Shown in pieces: positions 1 to 4,364 of a stretch of 5,059 nt of DNA. Below the pieces are notes generated by a model. It was not told the DNA's origin, searched no databases, and saw nothing but the letters and a program-made list of their open reading frames with translations. Position 1 is the first letter of the stretch; each line of letters begins with the position of its first letter. This DNA comes from Rhodospirillales bacterium (GTDB lineage Bacteria > Pseudomonadota > Alphaproteobacteria > SMXQ01), in the NCBI GenBank assembly GCA_024638585.1, contig JAHEKA010000222.1:1-5059 (forward strand). Reading direction: 5' to 3'. A program made the translations under genes and the position numbers.

Positions 1-238
1 GTGCCGAATAGAAGATCGGCATGGAAAAGGCCGCTGTGTAATTGCTCAGCGTCCATCCCTCGGGCACCGATGGATGGCCCAGCAGGAAGCTGTTGATCAA
101 CAGACGCAGGATCGGGACAAGGATCAGGAACAACAGGAAGGCGATGACGGCGATGACCGTCCAGTTGTTCCTAATCGCGCCCCAAGGGATCCGCGACCGT
201 GCCCCGTCCGGGGCACGGAATGTGCCGCTTACCGCCAT
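1..238 (-). CDS. ABC transporter permease, N-terminal fragment (cut by left edge)
   Basis: The first 79 codons of an inner-membrane ABC permease; the rest lies left of the window. The ATG is at 238. The short cytoplasmic N-terminus (about 27 residues, basic, with RSRIPWGAIRNNW) leads into a strongly hydrophobic helix at about residues 27-48 (VIAVIAFLLFLILVPILRLL). It continues into a periplasm-like stretch with GWTLSNYTAAF, a pattern common just before the transmembrane core of binding-protein-dependent permeases of the iron, thiamine and polyamine type. It starts 30 bp after the stop of the solute-binding protein gene on the same strand, so the two are very likely co-transcribed and the permease passes the ligand delivered by that protein. 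No strong Shine-Dalgarno is visible before the ATG, so translational coupling is possible. The substrate cannot be told from this fragment. Confidence 0.8.
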   Translation of the reverse strand, partial: MAVSGTFRAPDGARSRIPWGAIRNNWTVIAVIAFLLFLILVPILRLLINSFLLGHPSVPEGWTLSNYTAAFSMPIFYSA

Positions 239-268
239 CGGTCGTTCAGTCGCGCTGGAGCGACCGAA

Positions 269-1336
269 TCAGCGCCGCCGTGCCTTCTTGGGGAAGCCCC
301 AGGCCTTGACGATATCCTGGGAGGCCTCGGCCTCTCGCTTGCCGGTCCAGGCCCAGCCGCCCCAGGCGAGGGTGGCGCCGCGCTTCTTGACCATCTTGTC
401 CGCGACGGATCCCGGCACGAAGGGTGAGGAACGGCCCTGCAGGTGATAGTAAGACTCCCCTTCTTTTGAGGCCAGGAAGCCTGCCAGCAGCACCGCGGCG
501 TTGGGGCTCTTCCCGCCCTTCATCAGCGCCAGCCCTTCGCCGATCTGGATCGGCAGCACCTTGGGCAACGCGAAAGCAAGCGGTGCCGTCGGGTCGCGGC
601 GTTTGACGTTGACCACCGCGTGCAGGCCGAGCCCGCAGCCGATGGATTGTTCGCCGGCCGCGATCTGTGTCGCGGTCGCCGTATTGCCGCCGGACCAGAC
701 GGGCCCATTCGCTTTCAACGCCTTGTGGAAGCTGAGGCTCTTGTCCTTGCCCCAGGCCGCCCATAACGCGGTATAGGCCCGCGGACGGGTCATCACGGCG
801 AGCTTCCCTTTCCATTTGGGATCCAGGCAGTCGGCCCAGGTCTTGGGGATGTCCCCACCCTTGACCAGCTTGGTGTTGTAGACGATGCCGTATTTGCTGA
901 AGCTGGTCGCCAGGAAGTAGTTGTTGGGGCCGATCAGCGCCTTGTTGAGTTCGGGGAACAGCTTGTCCCAGGGCACTGCGGTGATGACCTTGGCCTTGAC
1001 GTATTGTTCGCGCAGTTCGCCGGAAACGTTGACCATGTCGTAGGACACGACGCCGGCGATGGCCTCATTGAGGATGCGCTCGCGGCTGGCAAGGCCGCGC
1101 ACCCGCGTTGCCTTGATTTTTAGCCCGTACTTTTTATTGTAAGCCTTGGTCAGCGCCTTGCGCAGCTTCTTGCGCCAGGTCACGGCGACGCGCACGGGAG
1201 GCTCTTTCTTCGCGCGCTCGGTGATTTCCGCAAGCGTCTTGCCCAGTTCCGCGGCTTGGGTGCCCGGCGATCCGGGGATAAGGGTGAGGGCGTAAGCCCC
1301 CACGATACCAATAGCGATTACATTACGACGTGTCAT
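269..1336 (-). CDS. periplasmic ABC transporter solute-binding protein (iron/polyamine-type fold)
   Basis: A 355-residue extracellular solute-binding protein, a normal length for the family. The N-terminus TRRNVIAIGIVGAYALTL is an export signal with a twin arginine. It resembles a Tat signal but lacks the full consensus. Cleavage is likely near residue 28 or 29 (TQA-AE). The mature part has the two-lobe pattern of the class that includes Fe(III) and spermidine/putrescine binders: a segment near YDMVNVSGE, the hinge-like YGIVYNTKLV, then IPKTWADCLDPKWKGKLAV, and a C-terminal stretch with FLASKEGESYYH. The ATG at 1336 has a good ribosome binding site, GGGAGG, 6 nt upstream (complement of 1343-1348). 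The stop is TGA, so UGA terminates normally in this genome. The C-terminus is basic (KKARRR). The ligand is not certain. Ferric iron is a reasonable guess from the fold class, but I cannot assign the usual tyrosine ligands. Confidence 0.85.
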   Translation of the reverse strand: MTRRNVIAIGIVGAYALTLIPGSPGTQAAELGKTLAEITERAKKEPPVRVAVTWRKKLRKALTKAYNKKYGLKIKATRVRGLASRERILNEAIAGVVSYDMVNVSGELREQYVKAKVITAVPWDKLFPELNKALIGPNNYFLATSFSKYGIVYNTKLVKGGDIPKTWADCLDPKWKGKLAVMTRPRAYTALWAAWGKDKSLSFHKALKANGPVWSGGNTATATQIAAGEQSIGCGLGLHAVVNVKRRDPTAPLAFALPKVLPIQIGEGLALMKGGKSPNAAVLLAGFLASKEGESYYHLQGRSSPFVPGSVADKMVKKRGATLAWGGWAWTGKREAEASQDIVKAWGFPKKARRR

Positions 1337-1512
1337 TCAAGGCCTCCCATGTTGCTGCCTGTGTGGGTCGTTCTTGGCCCCTGGGTCCGTTACGGCCCGG
1401 GTTCGATGCCAGTCTAACCCGATCCGAGCCGTTTGATGAACCATTGATTCTCGCCGCCGGTATCGCTTGGGCCGGCGCCTGCCGTTCCAGGGCGCCGGGG
1501 CGGGCGCGTAGG

Positions 1513-1560
1513 CTAGGCATGACGGCGTCCCTTGTTTCAAACGCCGATAGGTCGGCCTAG
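1513..1560. repeat. nested inverted repeats upstream of the cyclase
   Basis: An outer pair, CTAGGC (1513-1518) and GCCTAG (1555-1560), encloses an inner pair, CGGCGT (1523-1528) and ACGCCG (1541-1546). Both are perfect 6-mers and share nearly the same centre. The inner loop is 12 nt and contains the near-palindrome GTTTCAAAC (1534-1542). Such an element could be an operator for a dimeric regulator or could form a cruciform or hairpin. It overlaps the candidate cyclase promoter. The function is inferred; only the symmetry is seen. Confidence 0.45.
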
Positions 1561-1563
1561 AAT
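1535..1563 (+). promoter_or_regulatory. candidate promoter for the cyclase
   Basis: TAGAAT at 1558-1563 matches five of six bases of the -10 consensus. The best-spaced -35 candidate, TTTCAA at 1535-1540 with a 17-bp spacer, is poor. A start near 1570 would give a leader of about 45 nt. The right arm of the inverted repeat overlaps the -10, which would suit repression. This rests only on motif matching. Confidence 0.3.
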
Positions 1564-1614
1564 GCCCAGGGAAAGACAATTATCGGCGAGCGTATCGCCG
1601 GAGTGGGGGGCGGA

Positions 1615-2775
1615 GTGTCGGGAAACGCAGAGCCCGAAACGGGCGTTATCGCAGCCGACGCCGATGAAGGCGACAGCGGGCGCAAACTGCCTTTCGGTTT
1701 TGTCGCTTATCTCGGTGCGGGACTGTCCGTCGCGTTTTGCTATGCCGACGTTCTGATCAGGCTGACCGTGCCGCTCGTGGGTCTTGAGCCCGTCGGTATC
1801 AACCCGCACCTGCAGGCGGTTCTCATGTGGGCATCTGGCTTGGTTGCCGTCTTGGGTCTCCACTGGGATGCAACGCAGCATGGTGACCGCGTGCCCTTCG
1901 CCGTGGGGGTGGCGGGGGTCGCGATCATCGCCGGCACCCTTTACACCTTCTACGACATTCTCATTCTCATTCTGGGTTACCTCTTTCTGGTCGCGGCGGT
2001 CCTGCTGAACCCGATCAAACTGCTGGCGACCCTGAATCGTTCGGTTCGCTCCAAGGCGTCCGAGCTGGCGGCGCTCAACGCGACCTTGGAAGACAGGGTC
2101 AGCGATCAGGTTGAGGAGATCGAGCGTCTCGCGCGCCTCAAGCGGTTCCTGTCGTCGGAAGTCGCCGACCTCATCACCGCGGGCGGCAAGGAATCGCTGC
2201 TCGAAAGCCACCGCCGCATGGTCGCCTGCCTGTTTTGTGATGTCCGGAACTTCACCGCGTTCTCGGATTCGGTCGAACCCGAAGAAGTCATGGACGTCTT
2301 ACAAAACGTCCATAGCCAGATGGGCGGCTTGGTGCAGTCTCATGGCGGGACCATCGGCTATCGCGCCGGAGACGGGCTGATGGTCATTTTCAATGATCCC
2401 TTGCCCTGTGACGATCCGGTGATGCAGGCGGTGACCCTGGCTCACGAGATGAAGGCGGCCTTTGCCGACGTCCAGGCCTATTGGCGCAGACGCGGCCATG
2501 AGATCGGATTCGGCATCGGCATTTCGTATGGTTACGCAACGCTGGGGCTGATCGGCTCCGAGGGCCGCTACGACTACACGGCCATCGGCAATGCCGTGAA
2601 TATTGCGGCGCGATTGTGTGATCGCGCGGAGGACGGTGAAATCCTCGCCGATCAGAGGGCCAAGGTGGAGATCGAAAACAGGGCTCGGGTCGAGCCCATG
2701 GGGCCGCTGGACCTCAAAGGCATCGGCAAGCCGGTCGAGGCCTTCAAGATCGGCGACCTGACCCGGCTATCGTAA
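1615..2775 (+). CDS. membrane-anchored class III adenylate/guanylate cyclase
   Basis: 386 residues from GTG at 1615. This start has the purine-rich GGGGGGCGGA just upstream; a GTG at 1603 would add four residues but has no good ribosome binding site. Four hydrophobic segments, about residues 28-50, 66-84, 95-111 and 113-131, form an N-terminal membrane domain. A charged helical linker follows (about 143-178) and ends in LKRFLSSEVADLI, a signature commonly seen before cyclase domains in this class. The catalytic domain spans about 200-375. Metal-binding Asp are D209 (CDVRNFT) and D253 (AGDGLMVIF); the Asn and Arg of VNIAAR are N329 and R333; T322 is at the second purine-contact position. The site normally holding the purine-binding Lys is Y249. 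The likely product is cAMP or cGMP at the inner membrane face, with the membrane domain as sensor. The cognate signal is unknown. The stop is TAA, convergent with the deiodinase-like gene. Confidence 0.88.
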   Translation: MSGNAEPETGVIAADADEGDSGRKLPFGFVAYLGAGLSVAFCYADVLIRLTVPLVGLEPVGINPHLQAVLMWASGLVAVLGLHWDATQHGDRVPFAVGVAGVAIIAGTLYTFYDILILILGYLFLVAAVLLNPIKLLATLNRSVRSKASELAALNATLEDRVSDQVEEIERLARLKRFLSSEVADLITAGGKESLLESHRRMVACLFCDVRNFTAFSDSVEPEEVMDVLQNVHSQMGGLVQSHGGTIGYRAGDGLMVIFNDPLPCDDPVMQAVTLAHEMKAAFADVQAYWRRRGHEIGFGIGISYGYATLGLIGSEGRYDYTAIGNAVNIAARLCDRAEDGEILADQRAKVEIENRARVEPMGPLDLKGIGKPVEAFKIGDLTRLS

Positions 2776-2800
2776 GAACGGCTGGCAGACGGCCCCCCGA

Positions 2801-2822
2801 TCCGCCATCAGGGAAGGGCGGA
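2801..2822. terminator. possible terminator hairpin between convergent genes
   Basis: TCCGCC (2801-2806) pairs with GGCGGA (2817-2822) across a 10-nt loop in the 84-bp gap between the cyclase stop and the stop of the minus-strand deiodinase-like gene. No U-tract follows on either strand, so intrinsic termination would be weak. A second small inverted repeat, ATCGA/TCGAT at 2833-2848, followed on the plus strand by CTCTCTTTC, is an alternative. Confidence 0.3.
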
Positions 2823-2859
2823 CCCCAGCGCAATCGATCTCGCTCGATCTCTCTTTCGG

Positions 2860-3522
2860 TTACGACCCGGCCAGCTTCTTGATGGTCTCCTCGAACCCGT
2901 CGGGATCGAACAGATGCGGGCCCAAGCCGCATTTCCAGACGACGCGCCCATCGCCATCCAACACGTAGAGCCGCTCCGGCATCGCCATGTAGGCAGTGCC
3001 CACCTCGTCGGTCATGTCGTCCAGCACCATGGGGAAGGAGAAATTGAAGCGCAGCATGCAGGCGGCCGCCACTTCGGCACGTTCATCCTCGGTGGTGGGC
3101 TGGGTGAACAGCACATCGTCGTCGATATTGGCGGGCGATTGGGAACCGTCCGTCGGATGCGCTTCCTTGATGTAGACGCACAGGAAGTGGATACGGTCGC
3201 CGAACTCTTTCGCTATTCCATCGAGGCGCACGGCCTCGCGACGGAAAGGCGGTCAGGTATAGGATCCGAAGATCAACCCCACGGGCTTGCCGCGCAGGGA
3301 CGACAGCGACATCATCTCGCCGGTCCGTTGGCCGGTGGCGTCCAGACGTTCAAGTTCGAAATCGGGCGCCATGTCACCCACTTGGGGCGAACCCTTGTCG
3401 CGCTCCATGCGGTCGAGATACCGCGCGCGCATCTGTTCCCGGGTCCATCCCCGGAACTCGAGCTCCTCGTCCGTGATCCTTGCGATCCGGTCTTCGTAGA
3501 TTTTGGGCAGTTGATCGGCCAA
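2860..3522 (-). CDS. deiodinase-like selenoprotein (in-frame UGA = Sec90)
   Basis: Two minus-strand open frames (3576-3253 and 3252-2860) are in the same frame, separated only by TGA at 3253-3255. Read through, they give one 220-residue protein from TTG at 3522, which has GGGAGG 9 nt upstream (complement of 3532-3537). A TTG at 3576 would add 18 residues but lacks this signal. Residues 48-57 (VGDMAPDFEL) open a thioredoxin/AhpC-type fold. The active site is GSYT-U90-PPFR, followed by FLCVYIKEAHPTDG with H122, and near the C-terminus PERLYVLDGDGRVVWKCGLGP. These blocks match, in order, the iodothyronine deiodinase family (GSCT-U-PPF, YIEEAHPSDG, PERLYV). Deiodinases reductively remove iodine; in a bacterium the substrate is unknown, and a thiol/peroxide redox or dehalogenation role is inference. 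There is no Cys three residues after Sec; other Cys are C115, C155 and C198. There is no signal peptide, so it is cytosolic. It is divergent from the peroxiredoxin-like selenoprotein. Confidence 0.88.
3218..3244 (-). promoter_or_regulatory. candidate bacterial SECIS hairpin (deiodinase-like mRNA)
   Basis: In the mRNA after the UGA, CGAGGC (3238-3233) pairs perfectly with GCCTCG (3227-3222) around the 5-nt loop CGUGC. Below a 2-nt bulge (3240-3239), CCGU (3244-3241) pairs with AUGG (3221-3218), including one G-U. The apical loop begins 21 nt after the UGA and has G as its second base. Both features fit what is known of bacterial SECIS elements, which are read within the coding sequence by the C-terminal winged helices of SelB. 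The pairing was done by eye. Confidence 0.65.
3253..3255 (-). other. recoded UGA (selenocysteine codon) of deiodinase-like gene
   Basis: The TGA lies exactly where deiodinases carry their catalytic Sec. Family-conserved residues flank it on both sides in one frame (GSYT before, PPF after). The next codon is CCG, giving the UGAC context. The downstream protein is conserved to its end, and a hairpin candidate and selB/selC are nearby, so a nonsense mutation is unlikely. Confidence 0.88.
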
Positions 3523-3702
3523 AGCCCGGTTCCTCCCGTTGCAACGAATGTCATTTAAACCTGCATTCGCCGGCAAGTGTGGTCCTGTGGCCCGAACAGG
3601 TCAAGGTCAGGGCTGCCGCTTTTCACCCGATGACGCAAATGTGATCTTGCCTTAGGGGGCGGATCGTGTGTGAAATAGCGGCATCGGAACCAGGAGACAC
3701 CC
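3523..3702. other. divergent intergenic region between the two selenoprotein genes
   Basis: 180 bp serving both selenoprotein genes. It holds the ribosome binding sites of each (complement of 3532-3537; AGGAG at 3692-3696), an inverted repeat CCTGT/ACAGG (3584-3588 and 3596-3600) and a tandem GGTCA (3601-centred). A weak plus-strand promoter candidate is TTGCCT (3647-3652) with TGAAAT (3671-3676), spacing 18. No confident regulator site is visible. Confidence 0.5.
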
Positions 3703-4176
3703 ATGGCCGAAAAGCTTTATGCGGGCGAGACCTTTCCGTCGCTGACATTCGATCTCGTCGGCGGCGGCACCCTCACCCTGCCGGACGACATCGACACCAA
3801 ATATTTCGTGGCCCTGTTCTACCGCGGCCACTGGTGACCGTATTGCCGCCGGCAGTTGGTCGGCTTCGAAAAAGAGAAGGAAGCGCTCGATAAGCTCGGC
3901 GTCTCGGTGATCGGCATCAGCGTGGACCCGTTGGAAGACGCCCAGAAAGTGGCCGATGAGGTGTCCTTCCCGGTGGTCTATGGCGCGACCAAGGACCATG
4001 CCGATGCCATTGGCGCCTGGTGGGGCGAGCCCCGCAACATTTTCCAGGCCTCGGAGTTCATCGTTCGTGGCGACGGCGAGATCCTGCACTCCAGCTACAG
4101 TTCCGGGCCGTTGGCGCGGACCGATGCCGCCGACGTCGTCCGCTGGCTGACCCGGCGCGAGGAGCGCGGCCTGTAG
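3703..4176 (+). CDS. peroxiredoxin-like (AhpC/TSA) selenoprotein (in-frame UGA = Sec45)
   Basis: From ATG 3703, with AGGAG 6 nt before it, the frame runs 44 codons to TGA at 3835-3837 and then on without a stop to TAG at 4174-4176, giving 157 residues. The N-terminal part, GETFPSLTFDLVGG, and the strand YFVALFYRGHW lead to U45-P-Y-C48. The RGxW-C-PYC motif is the active site of a peroxiredoxin-like AhpC/TSA branch, with Sec replacing the peroxidatic Cys. C48 is placed to act as resolving Cys. Then follow KLGVSVIGISVDPLEDAQK and FPVVYGATKD, typical of the thioredoxin-fold core of this family, and a C-terminal helix with DVVRWLTRREERG. The likely role is reduction of peroxides or related electrophiles in the cytosol; the donor is unknown. 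A caller that treats UGA as stop would report only a fragment starting at ATG 3856 and miss the active site. The gene is convergent with selC. Confidence 0.92.
3835..3837 (+). other. recoded UGA (selenocysteine codon) of peroxiredoxin-like gene
   Basis: The TGA replaces the first Cys of the RGxWCPYC motif. The frame on both sides encodes conserved family sequence, and the next codon is CCG (Pro), as in the other selenoprotein here. The tRNA-Sec gene is about 370 bp away. Confidence 0.92.
3843..3869 (+). promoter_or_regulatory. candidate SECIS hairpin (peroxiredoxin-like mRNA)
   Basis: GCCG (3848-3851) pairs with CGGC (3861-3864) around loop GCAGUUGGU. A CC/UU internal loop and UUG/CGA pairs lie below (3843-3845, 3867-3869). 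The loop starts with G but only 14 nt after the UGA, slightly close. Competing folds exist: GCCGCC (3845-3850) with GGUCGGC and a bulged U3860, or GACC (3836-3839) with GGUC (3858-3861) enclosing UGCC/GGCA. The location is as expected; the exact fold is not decided. Confidence 0.45.
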
Positions 4177-4200
4177 GTCTCGCACCTTGAGCGGAGAGAG

Positions 4201-4295
4201 TGGCGGAAAGGAGTGGGAGTCGAACCCACCAAGGACGTCCAACGCCCCTCACTGGATTTGAAGTCCAGGCGCACCACCGGATACGATTCCCTTCC
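4201..4295 (-). tRNA. selC: tRNA-Sec (anticodon UCA)
   Basis: A complete 95-nt selenocysteine tRNA that inserts Sec at SECIS-marked UGA codons. All diagnostic parts can be drawn. The acceptor stem has 8 bp (GGAAGGGA with TCCTTTCC, one G-U), longer than the usual 7. The D stem has 6 bp with a 4-nt loop (CGTATC-CGGT-GGTGCG). The anticodon arm CTGGA-CTTCAAA-TCCAG has anticodon UCA at 4261-4259. A long variable arm of about 7 bp (4249-4243 with 4237-4231, loop 4242-4238) follows, then the T arm GTGGG-TTCGACT-CCCAC (4229-4213). G73 and an encoded CCA (4203-4201) end the molecule. The anticodon arm is identical to that of E. coli SelC as I recall it. It is 69 bp downstream of selB on the same strand, and its 3' end lies 24 bp from the stop of the convergent peroxiredoxin-like gene. 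Confidence 0.97.
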
Positions 4296-4315
4296 CCATT
4301 CCTGATCGTGCCGTC

Positions 4316-4321
4316 TTTATA
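4316..4321 (-). promoter_or_regulatory. possible -10 element for selC
   Basis: TATAAA read on the minus strand, about 20 nt before the tRNA 5' end. No convincing -35 is present at the expected distance, where a GC hairpin lies instead. selC may therefore be expressed from its own weak promoter or by processing of a selB-selC transcript. Confidence 0.25.
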
Positions 4322-4328
4322 GACCGAT

Positions 4329-4356
4329 CCGCGCCGTCCGCCCATGGGCGGCGCGG
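4329..4356 (-). terminator. GC-rich hairpin between selB and selC
   Basis: CCGCGCCG (4356-4349) pairs perfectly with CGGCGCGG (4336-4329); inside it is the palindrome CCCATGGG (4348-4341). It begins 8 nt after the selB stop. No U-tract follows, so it may be a weak or factor-dependent terminator, an mRNA 3'-end stabiliser, or a processing signal separating selB mRNA from selC. Confidence 0.4.
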
Positions 4357-4364
4357 AAAGGTGC

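Larger units (their letters stand above)
1337..1614. other. divergent intergenic region between binding-protein operon and cyclase
   Basis: 278 bp that should hold promoters for both the minus-strand ABC operon and the plus-strand cyclase. It contains the ribosome binding site of the binding protein (1343-1348), a GC-rich inverted repeat (CGCCGG at 1455-1460 with CCGGCG at 1472-1477) and the nested inverted repeats listed separately at 1513-1560. Short open frames here have no recognisable product. I see no clear -35/-10 pair for the minus-strand operon and no RNA gene. Confidence 0.6.

Noticed and set aside
246..815. Minus-strand open frame of 189 codons
   Set aside because: It overlaps the solute-binding protein gene in another frame and is rich in Arg, Gly and Pro, as expected of a shadow frame.
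1397..1415. tRNA-like GGGTTCGATGCC motif
   Set aside because: The flanks do not pair into a T stem and no acceptor or anticodon arm can be drawn.
1537..2211. Minus-strand open frame of 224 codons
   Set aside because: It is opposite the cyclase membrane domain and has no ribosome binding site or family pattern.
2914..3558. Long plus-strand open frame of 214 codons
   Set aside because: It is antisense to the deiodinase-like gene, has a composition typical of GC-rich shadow frames and no recognisable domain.
3605..3650. CRP-type cAMP site (TGTGA near 3640)
   Set aside because: Only one half-site is present; no properly spaced TCACA partner was found despite the nearby cyclase.
3253..3837. The two in-frame TGAs as nonsense mutations, sequencing errors or UGA-to-Trp reassignment
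   Set aside because: Both lie exactly at catalytic Cys/Sec positions, the downstream protein is conserved, selC and selB are adjacent, and TGA ends other genes in the window while Trp is TGG.
3652..4242. Minus-strand open frame of 196 codons
   Set aside because: It is antisense to the peroxiredoxin-like gene and runs into tRNA-Sec, so it is a shadow.
4201..4295. tRNA gene as an integration (att) site of a mobile element
   Set aside because: No integrase gene and no repeated copy of the tRNA 3' end is visible in the window.
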